Shown: positions 8,294-19,972, counted from the stretch's first letter. The stretch: DNA of 64,000 nucleotides from Arenibacter aquaticus (GCF_003957295.1 NZ_RQPJ01000005.1:124001-188000), one strand, 5' to 3'. Translations and numbers: made by a program. Notes: generated from the letters alone by a model not told the origin.

Positions 8294-8324
8294 CAAATGT
8301 ACTTTTTCATTCACAAGAACGCAA
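8294..8324 (-). promoter_or_regulatory. promoter of the tRNA-Ser/tRNA-Pro unit
   Basis: Read on the minus strand, a TACATTTG box (8301-8294) matches the Bacteroidota -7 consensus TAnnTTTG, with a TTG element about 20 bases upstream (8324-8322). Transcription would start about 30 bases before tRNA-Ser. The same octamer serves as the -7 box of the threonine operon promoter in this window. Confidence 0.6.
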
Positions 8325-8431
8325 CATTTTTTTGATATTTTTTTGATTAAATTGAAACTATATCCATATCTCATTCAGCATCAACCCGTTTAGAACCTAA
8401 AAAAACAAAATGCCTTATCCCAACTAACCCA

Positions 8432-10480
8432 CTATTCCGGGTATTCTACCCGCAAATGGTAAATATTGACCAGTTTTTGCTTAAGAACCTTTTTTACCGC
8501 TTCTATTTCCTTAAAAGTAATATTGGCATTCAAAAATTGTTCTGCCTTTATTTGCCCCTCTATAATCCGCTCTACAAACTCATCAATCACAAGAAAAGTA
8601 GGGTTTTTTAAACTCTTTGAAGCCGCCTCTATCGAGTCGGCCATCATTAAAATCGCCGTTTCCTTTGAAAATGGCACGGGGCCGGGATACCTAAAGTCCT
8701 CCTCGTTTACCTCCTCATCCATGGCCTGTTGTTTCTTGTAAAAATAAAAGACCAATGAAGTGCCATGGTGCGTCCTAATAAAATCTATTACCCTATCTGG
8801 CACCTTATTTTTTCGCGCTATTTCTATACCGGCAATAACATGGTTTATAATTATTGACGCAGCCTCTGTTGGCTCTAGATCATCATGAGGGTTTACATTG
8901 GTTATTTGATTCTCGGTGAAATAAGTGGGATTGTTCATCTTTCCTATATCATGATATAAGGCCCCTACCCTGACCAACATAGCGTTGGCCCCAATTTCAT
9001 TGGCGGCAGCTTCGGCCAAATTGGCCACCTGTAGCGAATGATGAAAAGTCCCTGGAGCCTTGTTAGACAGCTCCTTTAATAGCTTAGAATTGGTATCCGA
9101 CAACTCCAGCAAAGATACATCCGAAACCAATCCAAAGATTTTCTCATATATATATATCAGCGGTTGAACAAATAAGGTTATCATACCGTTCAACAGAAAG
9201 AAACCGAACGCCATCCATTCCACATCGTCCAAATTGCCTTCGTGAATCATATGAAAGGCAAAATAGCCTATAATGTAAACTAGGGTTATTTGGCCCACAG
9301 AAATAAATAGATTGGCCCGCTTGTAGAGTTCAGAAACCGACAATATGGTTACAATACCCGCTAAGGTTTGCAGAAAAATATATTCAAAACTATTGGGCAC
9401 CACAAACCCCAGTATCAATACCGTTAAGACATGCACAAAGAGGCCCAGCCTTGGGTCAAAAAAAGTTTTAAGGATCAAAGGCAAAATACAGAGTGGGACC
9501 ACAAAGACATAGGCTACATTGTACTTTACCACCATTGTGGTCAAAAAGACCATGATAAGGATATTGACCACAATAAACGTTACCTTGGTATTGTCCTTAA
9601 AGATGTCTGGACGATATTTCTTGAAAAACAAGAACAACATCATTAATACCATGGCCACCAAAACCGTATAGCCAAAGAGTATATAATATTGATTACTGGC
9701 TTTCCATAGTTCGGATTCATATTCACTTTTCAAGGATTCCAACACCCGCACATCCTCGTCTTCCACCACTTCCCCTTTGGCAATAATAAGTTTCCCTTCA
9801 TCCACATTGCCCAAAGTGTAGGAAATCTTGGAGTACTCAGATTCCAACTCCTTATTGGTAAGATCCGCATCAAAACTTACATTGGGCTTAATAAGATTAA
9901 AGAACAACTCCTGAAAGGCAGATTCATAAGCCGTTAACCCATGCTGCGCAAGCTTTTCCCTTATTACACCTTCTACATCGGATAAACTATGGATATCCTT
10001 AAACTGCAACTTTTTGGCCTCATTGTTTTTAACCAAATACAGACTGTTCTTGGTATTCCTCCTCTCTATTTTAGACAGTATACCATTTTCATACAAATCT
10101 GCCACTACCTCCTTGGCTACCAATCTAACCCGGTTAAGTTCAGCACCACTAAGATCTGAAGCACTAAAGGCCATCTGCAGTTCTTCCTGTAGTAAACTAT
10201 CTACCTCCTGTACAATTTCAGGATCATAATAGTAATATTCTATATGATTGTTCTTTACCTTCTGCCGTTCCTTGGCAATCTCTGCCTCACTCTTAATTAC
10301 AGAAAAATCAAAAGGAGCATAGAAATTGTTATACTGCCAAGGTTTTCCCTTTTGGAATTCATACTTGAACTTTCCACCACGGGGAAAGAAAAAGACTATA
10401 AAAAAAACAGTTAGTACATATAAGAAATACTTGTAAACCAAGGAATGGTTCTTATATAGGCTATCCAAAAAATTACGCAT
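8432..10480 (-). CDS. PgpH-like 7TM HD-domain phosphodiesterase (likely c-di-AMP hydrolase)
   Basis: A 682-residue membrane protein from the ATG at 10480 (a TTG 21 bases upstream extends the frame). One N-terminal membrane helix (about residues 15-35) is followed by a long extracytoplasmic 7TMR-HDED region (about 40-270), a block of membrane helices (about 275-465) and a cytoplasmic HD domain. The HD domain has the motifs FHHSLQVANLAE, ALYHDIGKM (His510-Asp511), HV, and THHGTS. This matches the 7TMR-HD/PgpH family, whose Listeria member cleaves the second messenger c-di-AMP. Function in this organism is inferred from the family. It stands alone, facing the tRNA genes, with the thiolase divergent upstream. 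Confidence 0.88.
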   Translation of the reverse strand: MRNFLDSLYKNHSLVYKYFLYVLTVFFIVFFFPRGGKFKYEFQKGKPWQYNNFYAPFDFSVIKSEAEIAKERQKVKNNHIEYYYYDPEIVQEVDSLLQEELQMAFSASDLSGAELNRVRLVAKEVVADLYENGILSKIERRNTKNSLYLVKNNEAKKLQFKDIHSLSDVEGVIREKLAQHGLTAYESAFQELFFNLIKPNVSFDADLTNKELESEYSKISYTLGNVDEGKLIIAKGEVVEDEDVRVLESLKSEYESELWKASNQYYILFGYTVLVAMVLMMLFLFFKKYRPDIFKDNTKVTFIVVNILIMVFLTTMVVKYNVAYVFVVPLCILPLILKTFFDPRLGLFVHVLTVLILGFVVPNSFEYIFLQTLAGIVTILSVSELYKRANLFISVGQITLVYIIGYFAFHMIHEGNLDDVEWMAFGFFLLNGMITLFVQPLIYIYEKIFGLVSDVSLLELSDTNSKLLKELSNKAPGTFHHSLQVANLAEAAANEIGANAMLVRVGALYHDIGKMNNPTYFTENQITNVNPHDDLEPTEAASIIINHVIAGIEIARKNKVPDRVIDFIRTHHGTSLVFYFYKKQQAMDEEVNEEDFRYPGPVPFSKETAILMMADSIEAASKSLKNPTFLVIDEFVERIIEGQIKAEQFLNANITFKEIEAVKKVLKQKLVNIYHLRVEYPE

Positions 10481-10707
10481 ACGTGTAGTATATATGATCA
10501 AAAATAGAAAAATATTAACTTATAACGGGACTTTAAGCAATTTAGGGAGTATTATAAGAATGCCTTCTTCCATTTTTGGATTCTGCTTACAACTAACTAT
10601 TGTTGCCGTACCCTATATCTAGGTGAACTATTTACAAAAAACTTGGATTATTCCACTCTTCCCCACCTCATTGCACTATTATTTATTAATTTCGCAAAGA
10701 ATAAAAA

Positions 10708-11895
10708 ATGAACATGATGAAAGAGGTTGTGATCGTTTCTGCAGCAAGGACACCTATTGGAAGTTTTATGGGAGCTTTATCTACCATTTCCGCTCCCAAA
10801 CTTGGTGCCATAGCTATAAAAGGTGCGTTAAATAAGATTAAATTGGACCCTTCCATGGTAGACGAGGTACTCATGGGAAACGTTGTACAGGCGGGAACCG
10901 GACAGGCACCTGCCAGGCAGGCGGCCATTTATGCCGGTATACTCAACACGGTTCCCTGCACCACAATCAATAAGGTTTGTGCCTCGGGAATGAAATCGGT
11001 AATGATGGCAGCCCAATCCATTGCCCTTGACCACAACAGCATAATAGTGGCCGGAGGCATGGAAAACATGAGCCTTATCCCCCATTATGTCCACTTACGG
11101 AATGGTCAAAAATTTGGTCCCACCACGCTAATAGACGGTATGCAGAAAGACGGACTTGTAGACGCCTATGACCAACAAGCCATGGGCACCTGTGCCGATG
11201 CCTGTGCCACAAAATATAATTTTAGCAGGGAAGAACAGGATAATTACGCTATACAATCATACAAGAGATCTGAGGAAGCTTGGAAGATCGGTAAATTTGC
11301 AGATGAAGTTGTACCCGTAGAAGTCCCCCAACGAAGAGGGGAACCCATTATGGTCACTGAAGACGAGGAGTACAAAAACGTAAAGCTCGATAAAATTCCA
11401 CATTTAAGACCTGCCTTTTCCAAGGAGGGCACCGTTACGGCCGCCAACGCTTCTACCATAAATGACGGGGCTGCGGCAATGGTATTGATGAGCAGTGAAA
11501 AAGCCAAAGAACTGGGGCTTACCCCTTTGGCCACCATAAAAAGCTATGCCGACGCTGCCCAGGAACCAGAATGGTTTACCACGGCTCCTGCCAAAGCACT
11601 CCCCAAGGCCCTGGCCAAAGCGGGTCTTAGTTTGGCAGATGTAGATTTCTTTGAGTTTAACGAGGCCTTTTCCGTTGTAGGCCTAGCCAATATGAAAATT
11701 CTCGGGCTAGACGATAAAAATGTAAATGTGAATGGTGGAGCGGTTTCACTAGGCCACCCCTTAGGCTGTTCAGGAGCTAGGATCATTATTACATTGCTCA
11801 GTATTCTAAAACAAAACAATGCAAAAACCGGAGCCGCAGCCATATGCAATGGTGGCGGTGGAGCTTCGGCCATAATTATTGAAAGAAATAAATAA
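10708..11895 (+). CDS. acetyl-CoA C-acetyltransferase (thiolase)
   Basis: A 395-residue biosynthetic-type thiolase that condenses two acetyl-CoA to acetoacetyl-CoA or runs the reverse cleavage. The acyl-accepting Cys91 lies in [10 protein letters not shown], His350 in [10 protein letters not shown] and the proton-transfer Cys380 in AICNGGGGA. The FNEAF motif is also intact, so the enzyme should be active. Three ATG codons lie close together (10708, 10714, 10717); the protein proper begins [14 protein letters not shown]. The gene is followed after 19 bases by the NlpC/P60-like gene, an arrangement suggesting cotranscription rather than a common pathway. Thiolases of this type serve ketone-body, branched-chain or fatty-acid turnover; the exact one is not determined. 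Confidence 0.93.
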   Translation: MNMMKEVVIVSAARTPIGSFMGALSTISAPKLGAIAIKGALNKIKLDPSMVDEVLMGNVVQAGTGQAPARQAAIYAGILNTVPCTTINKVCASGMKSVMMAAQSIALDHNSIIVAGGMENMSLIPHYVHLRNGQKFGPTTLIDGMQKDGLVDAYDQQAMGTCADACATKYNFSREEQDNYAIQSYKRSEEAWKIGKFADEVVPVEVPQRRGEPIMVTEDEEYKNVKLDKIPHLRPAFSKEGTVTAANASTINDGAAAMVLMSSEKAKELGLTPLATIKSYADAAQEPEWFTTAPAKALPKALAKAGLSLADVDFFEFNEAFSVVGLANMKILGLDDKNVNVNGGAVSLGHPLGCSGARIIITLLSILKQNNAKTGAAAICNGGGGASAIIIERNK

Positions 11896-11914
11896 GTTCT
11901 TGTAAAGCAAGCCC

Positions 11915-12667
11915 ATGCAATACGGTATTTGCCACCTTAGTATTGTCCCTGTACGTGCCATTGCGGATGACGCAGGCGAAATGGTTTCCCAACTTTTGTA
12001 TGGAGAACATTTTAAAGTTCTGGAACAACGAAAAAAATGGAGTAGGATCCGAAACGCTTTTGATAAATGTGAAGGCTGGATAAGCAATCAGCAGTTTACC
12101 CTTATATCTGAAGATGAATTCAACGGAATTGAAGATTTGGGTACCTACAGAATAACATCAGAATTAATTTCTTTTATAGAAACAGAAAATACTGTTCTAC
12201 TACCTATTGTACTAGGCTCTCCCATTCCTAAACACTGCCTGTTGCAAAACAGTTTTGACGGCTCCTACAGCGATGGAATGCAGGACAAGAGAGAAATAGT
12301 TAACAAGGCCCTGCTCTATTTAAACGCCCCTTTTTTATGGGGCGGCAAAACAACATTTGGTATAGACGGACCCGGCTTTACCCAAATGGTTTACAAAATA
12401 AATGGCTACCGTCTACTTAGAGGTGCCCAAGAACAATCCACACAAGGGGAAGCATTAAGCTTTATTGAAGAGAGCGAACCAGGGGATCTGGCCTTTTTTG
12501 ATAATAATGAAGGCATCATAGACCACGTAGGGATAATCATGGAGAACAACTATGTTATCCACTCCTATGGCAAAGTACGCATAGACAGGATAGACCATAC
12601 AGGTATCTTCAATACAGAGACCAATACCTACACCCACAAACTAAGGGTCATTAAAAAAATTATATAA
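11915..12667 (+). CDS. SH3 plus NlpC/P60-like protein lacking the catalytic cysteine
   Basis: A 250-residue protein. Residues about 1-65 form a bacterial SH3-type domain (ending EGWISNQQF), a second SH3-like segment follows, and residues about 125-250 form an NlpC/P60 (C40) fold. C40 peptidases cut cell-wall peptides using a Cys in a D-C-x-G-F motif. Here the motif reads GIDGPGFTQMV, so the nucleophile position is Gly152. The His motif (DHVGIIM) and the later His (VIHSYGK) remain. No signal peptide is evident. The protein may bind wall peptides without cutting them, or be a newly inactivated enzyme; the intact frame favours selection for a non-catalytic role. It is convergent with the TPR gene across a shared terminator. 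Confidence 0.8.
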   Translation: MQYGICHLSIVPVRAIADDAGEMVSQLLYGEHFKVLEQRKKWSRIRNAFDKCEGWISNQQFTLISEDEFNGIEDLGTYRITSELISFIETENTVLLPIVLGSPIPKHCLLQNSFDGSYSDGMQDKREIVNKALLYLNAPFLWGGKTTFGIDGPGFTQMVYKINGYRLLRGAQEQSTQGEALSFIEESEPGDLAFFDNNEGIIDHVGIIMENNYVIHSYGKVRIDRIDHTGIFNTETNTYTHKLRVIKKII

Positions 12668-12702
12668 AAAAAGGGCCAACGTTTTCCGTTGGCCCTTTTT
12701 CT
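12667..12702. terminator. bidirectional terminator between convergent genes
   Basis: An 11-base-pair perfect stem, AAGGGCCAACG (12671-12681) with CGTTGGCCCTT (12687-12697), has loop TTTTC and is flanked by A and T runs. It separates the NlpC/P60-like gene (plus) from the TPR gene (minus). Confidence 0.92.
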
Positions 12703-12718
12703 TAGTAATAGGTTCAAA

Positions 12719-13981
12719 TTACTCACCCATTAACTTTTTAAGACGTAAGAAGTTTTCATTGTCTCCCAAAGCCCCGTAAATATTTTTCAACTGGGAAAGA
12801 ATACTTTGGTTGTCCGGATTTAATTTTAAGGCATCCTCCAAAATAATAGCCCCGTCACGGAATAAACTATCTTTTTTGGCCTTTAATTCGTCATATCTGG
12901 CAATATCCTTTTTGGAATTCCCCAAAGAATTCATTTCATCAATTAATTCGTTCCCCTCATTTACATAGGTAGTTGAAAGGTTCAATTGAGCGTTTACATA
13001 ACCCGGATTAATTTCGATAGCCCTTTTGTAGGCCTTCCTAGCATCTTCCAAGTTACCTTGCTCCATATTAATTACCCCTACGTTATAAAACAAATCTGGA
13101 TTATCAGGGGCTACTTCTGAAGCCTCGGCCATTAGCGCCTTAAATTTTTCCTTATCACCCAACTTATAGTATAAATTGGCCTCGTTCAAAATAAGGTTCA
13201 CATCTTGTGGATCTTTTTCCCTAGCATCCTTGTACGCCTCCAACGCCTTGTCATCTTGACCTAATTGGGTATATATCAAAGCAATATTCTTTACTATTTC
13301 AGTAGTCTTGGACGGTGTTTTTTCCTCAATTGGATCCTTATATGCTCCAGATTTGATCATCAAATCCCTTTGGGTCTTGTCCATCTCCTCTACCTCTCCT
13401 GTAGATACATTGGTAGCCTTATATACAACAGCGCTACCGTCAAAGCCTAAATCCTTAAGCTCATTGTAAAAAGTAAGTGCCTTTTCATAGTGTCCGCCAT
13501 TAACGGCACTACTAGCAGCATAATAAAGATATACGGTATCCTTTGGACTAAGCTTATACCCCATATAGAGTTTATCGGCAGCAGCCTCGTATTCTTTATT
13601 GTTGTTGTCCTCAACAGCAGAATTGATTAGATCGGCGGTCATATTGGAAAGCTTCTCTTGGGCATCTGCCCCATATTTGTTTTTACCACTTTCTTCTTCA
13701 ATTTCACTTACTTTTTTTAAGGAAGAAATAGCTTCATCAAAAGCTCCTTCAGTGCCCTTCTTTGCCAAATCGGCATAGGCGCTACCTCTTAAAAAATAAT
13801 ACTGGGCCTGCATTTTTGGATCGGCACTGCCAATCAATGAAGATGCCGACTCCAAAGCAGATTTGGCCGCCATGGCATCGCCCGACTTCAAGGCCTTATC
13901 GGCCGCTTTAATCTCACTTTTTTGGGAAAATCCAGCTACGGAAATCAACATAGCCCCCATTATGATAATACTTGTTCTCAT
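12719..13981 (-). CDS. exported tetratricopeptide-repeat protein
   Basis: A 420-residue protein with a signal peptide (about 1-20, ending AGFSQ) and helical TPR repeats over most of its length. The clearest are at about 225-340 (ALIYTQLGQDDKALEAYKDA, YYKLGDKEKFKALM, NMEQGNLEDARKAYKRAIEI, GYVNAQLNLSTTYVNEG). TPR arrays are protein-binding scaffolds. The gene lies 37 bases downstream of gyrA on the same strand and is probably cotranscribed with it. The function is unknown; the export signal places it in the periplasm, so a direct role with gyrase is unlikely. Confidence 0.85.
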   Translation of the reverse strand: MRTSIIIMGAMLISVAGFSQKSEIKAADKALKSGDAMAAKSALESASSLIGSADPKMQAQYYFLRGSAYADLAKKGTEGAFDEAISSLKKVSEIEEESGKNKYGADAQEKLSNMTADLINSAVEDNNNKEYEAAADKLYMGYKLSPKDTVYLYYAASSAVNGGHYEKALTFYNELKDLGFDGSAVVYKATNVSTGEVEEMDKTQRDLMIKSGAYKDPIEEKTPSKTTEIVKNIALIYTQLGQDDKALEAYKDAREKDPQDVNLILNEANLYYKLGDKEKFKALMAEASEVAPDNPDLFYNVGVINMEQGNLEDARKAYKRAIEINPGYVNAQLNLSTTYVNEGNELIDEMNSLGNSKKDIARYDELKAKKDSLFRDGAIILEDALKLNPDNQSILSQLKNIYGALGDNENFLRLKKLMGE

Positions 13982-14018
13982 TTCTATATTTATTAAATTA
14001 CCTGTTAGTGTTTAAATG

Positions 14019-16550
14019 TTATTCTTTTGTTTCTGCACTATCATTATCAAGAGCCGTGCCATCCTCTTCTTTAGCATCAACATCCATAGTGCTTATGTCA
14101 TCAATATCGTCCTCTTCCTTCATTACCTTGGCCACTGCTGCAATGGAATCCTTACCTTTAATATTGATGAGCTTAACACCTTGTGTTGCCCTACCCATTA
14201 CCCTTAGATCCTCGACACTCATTCTAATGGCGATACCCGATTTGTTGATGATCATTAAATCATCCGAATCCGATACGTTTTTAATTGCCACCAGACCACC
14301 GGTCTTTTCGGTAATGGATATCGTTTTCACCCCTTTACCTCCTCTATTGGTAACCCTATAATCATCTATACTGGATCGTTTTCCATAACCTTTTTCAGAA
14401 ACTACCAATATTTCTTCTTCAAAATTATGCACACTTACCATTCCAATTACCTCGTCATTTTCATGTGCCAAGGTTATTCCACGTACCCCAGAGGCATTTC
14501 TACCCATAGGTCTGGTCTTAACCTCTTCAAATCTAATGGCCTTACCAGATTTTAAGCCAAGGAATATCTGACTGGATCCAGTGGTAAGCTTAGCTTCCAG
14601 CAGCTCGTCATCCTCCCTAATACTTATGGCATTAATACCATTTTGTCTAGGCCTTGAATACTGCTCCAAAGAAGTCTTTTTCACAACCCCCTTCTTAGTG
14701 GCCATGATTACAAAATGACTGTTTACGTATTCCTCATCCTTAAGGTCCTGTGTACAGATAAAGGCCTTCACCATATCGTCATTCTCAATATTGATCAGGT
14801 TCTGTATAGCCCTTCCCTTAGATGTTTTGGTTCCTTCCGGAATTTCAAACACCCGCATCCAGAAACATTTTCCCTTCTGGGTAAAGAACAACATATACTG
14901 GTGGTTGGTCCCAACAAAAAGATGCTCCAAGAAATCTTCATTCCTAGTAGAGGATGCTTTTTGACCTACACCTCCCCTATGCTGTGTCTTATACTCCGTA
15001 AGAGGGGTCCTTTTAATATAACCGGCATGGGAAATGGTAATCACCACCTGCTCATCCGGAATCATATCTTCCATGCTAAGGTCACCCCCGGCAAAATTAA
15101 TTTCGGACCTACGGTTATCACCGTATTTATCCTTTATCTCCAAAAGCTCTTCCTTAATGATATCCATCCTTCTTTCTTTCCTGGCTAGGATATCCTTTAA
15201 ATCGGCAATTGTTAGAATTATCTCATCGTATTCAGACCTTAGTTTGTCCTGCTCCAGTCCGGTCAACTGTCGCAAACGCATTTCTACAATGGCCTTGGCC
15301 TGAATTTCACTAAGCTTAAAGCGCTCCATTAACTTCTCCCTAGCTTCATCCGCGTTGGAAGACCCTCTTATGATAGCGATAACCTCATCTATATTGTCAG
15401 AAGCAATTATAAGTCCTTCCAAGATATGGGCCCTATCTTCTGCTTTTTTAAGCTCAAATTCTGTACGCCTAACTACTACTTCATGGCGATGCTCCACAAA
15501 ATAGTGGATCATATCCTTAACGTTCAACAACTGCGGCCTTCCATTTACCAAGGCTATATTATTGACGCTAAACGAAGATTGAAGCGAAGTATATTTAAAT
15601 AGGGTATTAAGTACTATATTGGGAATAGCGTCCCTTTTAAGAATGTATACGATCCGCATACCACTCCTATCGGACTCATCCCTTATGGAGGAAATACCCT
15701 CAATCTTTTTCTCATTGATCAAATCGGCGGTTTTCTTAATCATATCCGCCTTATTGATCTGGTAGGGAATTTCTGTTACCACGATACATTCGCGACCCTG
15801 CACCTCTTCAAAACTTGCCTTGGCCCTCATTACAACACGGCCACGTCCGGTATGAAAAGCTTCCTTGACCCCGTCATAACCATATATAACACCCCCAGTT
15901 GGGAAATCTGGTGCTTTTATGTGGGTAATCAATTCATCTACCTCAATATCATTGTTCTCTATATAGGCCACAGTACCATCAACTACCTCGGATAAGTTAT
16001 GGGGAGGCATATTGGTAGCCATACCCACAGCAATACCGGAAGCCCCATTTATCAACAAATTAGGTATCCTGGTAGGAAGAACCGTTGGCTCTTTTAAGGA
16101 ATCATCAAAGTTAAGCTGATGATCTACGGTATCTTTCTCGATATCGATCAACATATCATCGGCAATCTTTCGCATACGCGCCTCCGTATAACGCATAGCT
16201 GCCGGACTATCGCCATCTATGGAACCAAAGTTACCCTGACCATCGACCAACATATATCGCAAACTCCACTCCTGGGCCATACGCACCATAGAATCATAAA
16301 CAGAGGTATCACCATGTGGGTGATACTTACCCAAAACTTCCCCGACAATACGAGCCGACTTCTTATGGGCGCTAGTAGATCTAACCCCTAATTCGTGCAT
16401 TCCGAACAAAACCCTTCTATGTACGGGCTTTAAACCATCCCTTACATCTGGCAGGGCACGTGACACAATGACCGACATTGAATAATCAATGTACGCAGAT
16501 TTCATTTCATCTTCAATGTTGATCGGAATTAATTTTTCTCCTTCTGCCAT
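14019..16550 (-). CDS. gyrA: DNA gyrase subunit A
   Basis: An 843-residue GyrA, the DNA-cutting and rejoining subunit that introduces negative supercoils together with GyrB. The catalytic tyrosine is Tyr121 in [10 protein letters not shown]. The quinolone-resistance region reads [17 protein letters not shown], with Thr and Asp at the positions equivalent to E. coli Ser83 and Asp87. The C-terminal part has the six-bladed beta-pinwheel repeats, including the GyrA box-like QHRGGVGQK (about residue 520) and related motifs such as NRGGKGVKT. The acidic tail ([20 protein letters not shown]) is typical. A TPR protein gene follows in the same direction. gyrB is not in the window. Confidence 0.98.
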   Translation of the reverse strand: MAEGEKLIPINIEDEMKSAYIDYSMSVIVSRALPDVRDGLKPVHRRVLFGMHELGVRSTSAHKKSARIVGEVLGKYHPHGDTSVYDSMVRMAQEWSLRYMLVDGQGNFGSIDGDSPAAMRYTEARMRKIADDMLIDIEKDTVDHQLNFDDSLKEPTVLPTRIPNLLINGASGIAVGMATNMPPHNLSEVVDGTVAYIENNDIEVDELITHIKAPDFPTGGVIYGYDGVKEAFHTGRGRVVMRAKASFEEVQGRECIVVTEIPYQINKADMIKKTADLINEKKIEGISSIRDESDRSGMRIVYILKRDAIPNIVLNTLFKYTSLQSSFSVNNIALVNGRPQLLNVKDMIHYFVEHRHEVVVRRTEFELKKAEDRAHILEGLIIASDNIDEVIAIIRGSSNADEAREKLMERFKLSEIQAKAIVEMRLRQLTGLEQDKLRSEYDEIILTIADLKDILARKERRMDIIKEELLEIKDKYGDNRRSEINFAGGDLSMEDMIPDEQVVITISHAGYIKRTPLTEYKTQHRGGVGQKASSTRNEDFLEHLFVGTNHQYMLFFTQKGKCFWMRVFEIPEGTKTSKGRAIQNLINIENDDMVKAFICTQDLKDEEYVNSHFVIMATKKGVVKKTSLEQYSRPRQNGINAISIREDDELLEAKLTTGSSQIFLGLKSGKAIRFEEVKTRPMGRNASGVRGITLAHENDEVIGMVSVHNFEEEILVVSEKGYGKRSSIDDYRVTNRGGKGVKTISITEKTGGLVAIKNVSDSDDLMIINKSGIAIRMSVEDLRVMGRATQGVKLINIKGKDSIAAVAKVMKEEDDIDDISTMDVDAKEEDGTALDNDSAETKE

Positions 16551-16807
16551 TTAAAATCTTCTATTTATTTATAGTTAAAAAAGCACGACAATATACGTAA
16601 AATCGATACTATACAAGCACTTACAACATACTTTTGTAAATAATTTATTAACACTTTAACTATAGGCTTCGGTTAACAAATTGATTGTTAATATTTTTGT
16701 TATTAGTGGATTTTTTCGTCAATTACACCACCTTTGTCGAATATTAGGTACAGTATTTGCCATAGATTGGTATAGATTTACTATTTTTAAAGTTGAAAGG
16801 ATATTTT

Positions 16808-19360
16808 ATGGACGACAATTTTTCCCCTAGAGTAAAAGATGTAATTGCTTATAGCAAGGAAGAGGCCTTAAGATTAGGCCACGACTTCATTGGTACTGAG
16901 CACTTAATGCTGGGATTACTGCGGGACGGTAACGGAAAAGCCATCAGTATATTGGATGCCTTGGACGTGGATTTAGACCACTTGAGAAGAAAAGTGGAGA
17001 TTTTGAGTCCAGCCAATCCCAATGCCGGTAGCTCACAAAAAGACAAAAAGAATCTGCATTTGACCAGACAGGCAGAGCGTGCGCTAAAGACAACATTTCT
17101 TGAAGCTAAATTATTTCAAAGCTCTTCTATTAATACCGCTCATTTATTACTTTGCATTTTGCGAAACGAGAACGACCCTACTACAAAATTATTACACAAA
17201 CTAAAAGTTGATTACGACGGAGTAAAAGACCAGTTTAAATCAATGATAACTAGTGATGACGATTATATAGACACCCCTACTTCGGAATCGTTCCCAAGCG
17301 ATTCGGACGAACCCGGAGATGAAAAAGAGGGTACTTTTGGTAGTTCGGGCACCGGTCAAAAAGGTAGCAAAAAATCCAAAACCCCGGTATTGGACAATTT
17401 TGGACGCGACCTTACCAGAATGGCAGAAGAAAATAAGCTGGATCCCGTAGTGGGACGTGAAAAGGAAATAGAACGTGTTTCCCAAATTCTTAGCAGAAGA
17501 AAAAAGAACAATCCCCTGTTGATAGGCGAACCCGGTGTAGGTAAAAGTGCCATAGCCGAAGGCTTAGCCCTTAGGATCATCAATAAAAAGGTATCCAGAA
17601 TACTCTACAATAAAAGGGTGGTAACCTTGGATTTGGCTTCCTTAGTGGCAGGCACCAAGTACCGCGGTCAGTTTGAAGAAAGAATGAAGGCCGTCATGAA
17701 CGAACTGGAAAAGAACGATGACGTTATTCTGTTCATAGACGAAATCCACACCATTGTAGGTGCTGGTGGCGCCACTGGCAGTTTGGATGCCTCCAACATG
17801 TTTAAACCTGCATTGGCCAGGGGCGAAATTCAATGCATTGGAGCCACAACTCTGGACGAATACAGACAGTATATAGAAAAGGACGGCGCTCTGGAAAGAC
17901 GCTTCCAGAAGGTTATAGTTGAACCTACCTCCGTAGTGGAAACCATTGAAATACTAAAAAACATAAAAAGCAAGTACGAGGACCACCACAACGTTATATA
18001 CACGGATGAGGCCATAGTGGCCTGTGTTAAGTTAACAAACAGATATATGACGGACAGGTACCTACCGGACAAGGCTATAGATGCCTTGGACGAGGCCGGT
18101 TCCCGGGTACATATAGTTAATATGGATGTGCCCAAACAAATTCTAGAACTGGAAAAACAGCTGGAAGATGTACGGGAATTAAAAAATACCGTGGTTAAAA
18201 AACAGAAATACGAGGAAGCAGCCAAACTAAGGGACGACGAAAAACGAATAGAAAAAGATTTGGCCGTAGCTCAAGAAAGATGGGAAGAAGACAGTAAATT
18301 GCATAAAGAAACGGTTACCGAAGATAATGTTGCAGACGTAGTTTCCATGATGAGCGGCATCCCGGTAAACAGGATTGCACAGACCGAAAGCAACAAATTG
18401 GCCGAACTGCCGAAGCTCATCAAAAGCAATGTAATTGGTCAAGATGATGCCGTAGCCAAAGTGGCCAAGGCCATTCAGCGTAACCGCGCCGGTTTAAAAG
18501 ATCCCAACAAACCTATTGGCTCCTTTATATTCTTGGGCCAAACAGGGGTGGGTAAAACCCAATTGGCCAAGGTATTGGCCAAGGAACTTTTTGATTCGGA
18601 AGACGCCCTGATCAGGGTAGACATGAGCGAGTATATGGAAAAATTTGCCATATCCCGACTTGTTGGAGCACCTCCAGGATACGTTGGCTACGAGGAAGGT
18701 GGCCAATTAACCGAAAAAGTACGGCGTAAGCCCTACTCCGTTATTCTTTTGGACGAGATAGAAAAAGCCCATCCAGACGTGTTCAATATGCTGTTGCAAG
18801 TACTTGACGATGGATATTTGACCGACAGTCTAGGCAGAAAGATCGACTTTAGGAATACCATTATCATTATGACGTCCAATATTGGGGCCAGACAGCTAAA
18901 AGACTTTGGACAAGGTGTAGGCTTTGGAACCTCGGCAAAAAAGGCACAGGCAGACAGTCACCAGAAAAGTGTTATTGAAAATGCCCTGAAAAAGGCCTTT
19001 GCTCCGGAATTCCTTAACAGAATAGATGATGTAATCGTATTTAACGCCTTGGAACGGGAAGATATCCATAAAATTATAGACATTGAACTGAACAAATTGT
19101 TCATTAGAATCAAGGATATTGGGTATGATCTACAACTTACCGATAAGGCCAAGGACTATATAGCCGAAAAAGGATTTGACAAACAATATGGCGCCAGACC
19201 ACTTAAAAGAGCAATTCAGAAATACATTGAAGATGCCCTTGCCGAAGAAATCGTCAACTCCAAACTAGAGGAAGGCGATACCATTCACATGGATCTAGAA
19301 GGCAAAAAAGACGAACTGAGCATAAAGATCATCAAGTCGGAGAAATCCTCCAAAACATAA
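16808..19360 (+). CDS. clpC: ClpC-type AAA+ unfoldase
   Basis: An 850-residue Hsp100 unfoldase that feeds proteins to the ClpP protease. The start at 16808 ([12 protein letters not shown]) follows a GAAAGG ribosome-binding-like stretch; a TTG at 16793 is less likely. In order: two N-terminal Clp repeats (about 5-145), an acidic linker, AAA domain 1 (Walker [10 protein letters not shown] about 239), a UVR segment ([16 protein letters not shown] about 465), AAA domain 2 (Walker [10 protein letters not shown] about 577) and the D2-small domain ([10 protein letters not shown]). The UVR segment marks ClpC rather than ClpA. It is divergent from gyrA, with a 257-base A/T-rich spacer, and ends in a strong terminator. 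No McsB or CtsR is nearby. Confidence 0.96.
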   Translation: MDDNFSPRVKDVIAYSKEEALRLGHDFIGTEHLMLGLLRDGNGKAISILDALDVDLDHLRRKVEILSPANPNAGSSQKDKKNLHLTRQAERALKTTFLEAKLFQSSSINTAHLLLCILRNENDPTTKLLHKLKVDYDGVKDQFKSMITSDDDYIDTPTSESFPSDSDEPGDEKEGTFGSSGTGQKGSKKSKTPVLDNFGRDLTRMAEENKLDPVVGREKEIERVSQILSRRKKNNPLLIGEPGVGKSAIAEGLALRIINKKVSRILYNKRVVTLDLASLVAGTKYRGQFEERMKAVMNELEKNDDVILFIDEIHTIVGAGGATGSLDASNMFKPALARGEIQCIGATTLDEYRQYIEKDGALERRFQKVIVEPTSVVETIEILKNIKSKYEDHHNVIYTDEAIVACVKLTNRYMTDRYLPDKAIDALDEAGSRVHIVNMDVPKQILELEKQLEDVRELKNTVVKKQKYEEAAKLRDDEKRIEKDLAVAQERWEEDSKLHKETVTEDNVADVVSMMSGIPVNRIAQTESNKLAELPKLIKSNVIGQDDAVAKVAKAIQRNRAGLKDPNKPIGSFIFLGQTGVGKTQLAKVLAKELFDSEDALIRVDMSEYMEKFAISRLVGAPPGYVGYEEGGQLTEKVRRKPYSVILLDEIEKAHPDVFNMLLQVLDDGYLTDSLGRKIDFRNTIIIMTSNIGARQLKDFGQGVGFGTSAKKAQADSHQKSVIENALKKAFAPEFLNRIDDVIVFNALEREDIHKIIDIELNKLFIRIKDIGYDLQLTDKAKDYIAEKGFDKQYGARPLKRAIQKYIEDALAEEIVNSKLEEGDTIHMDLEGKKDELSIKIIKSEKSSKT

Positions 19361-19381
19361 AAATTGAACCGTATTTTTACT

Positions 19382-19415
19382 AAAAAAGGAGTAGCAAACA
19401 GCTACTCCTTTTTTT
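19382..19415 (+). terminator. Rho-independent terminator of clpC
   Basis: The stem AAAAAAGGAGTAGC (19382-19395), loop AAACA, GCTACTCCTTTTTTT (19401-19415) ends in a T run 22 bases after the clpC stop codon. Confidence 0.93.
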
Positions 19416-19564
19416 ATGAATTCATCTTGAATTGTAAGAAATAATAGACATCTAAGCCAATTCCTTTCCACATAAACGATTAAACTGTCTTTTATCTAAT
19501 AATTTTTCTATTGCATACACTTAATTCTACATTCGCCACAGACACACTATATAAAATACGAAGA

Positions 19565-19972
19565 ATGAAAGTCGGACGACCCAAGAAGACTATTATCGTA
19601 AGAGAATACCAATTGGATATTGGAAAAGTCCAGGTATTTGACGATCACATGATTTCCATTTTTAATGAAGGAATCACCATGACAAAGGAGAGAGTTTTTC
19701 AACTCATTGGAATAATGGAAATTCATTTTAGAAATAAAAATTTCGGTTATATAAGCCTAAGAAAAAACTCTTATGCCATAGATCCAATGGTATACAATCA
19801 AATACGGGAGATAGAAAATATGAAAGCGCTTGCCGTGGTTTCCATCAAAGAAATTGATATGCACAATTTCAATATAGAAAGGTTATTTTACAAGAAACCG
19901 ATGAAATTTTTCATAGACCAGGACAACGCTCTCAACTGGATAAAAAGACGTGTAAGAACGGCAAAATCCTAA
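19565..19972 (+). CDS. STAS/SpoIIAA-like small cytoplasmic protein
   Basis: This 135-residue protein is read from the ATG at 19565 (KVGRPKKTIIVREYQLDIGKV); an upstream TTG at 19511 would add 18 residues without recognisable features. The alternating beta/alpha pattern, the segment HMISIFNEGITMT and the ending FFIDQDNALNWIKRR resemble small STAS/SEC14-like proteins common in flavobacteria, which have no assigned function. There is no signal peptide or membrane segment. It lies alone between the clpC terminator and the convergent nnr gene. The fold assignment is from pattern memory only. Confidence 0.65.
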   Translation: MKVGRPKKTIIVREYQLDIGKVQVFDDHMISIFNEGITMTKERVFQLIGIMEIHFRNKNFGYISLRKNSYAIDPMVYNQIREIENMKALAVVSIKEIDMHNFNIERLFYKKPMKFFIDQDNALNWIKRRVRTAKS

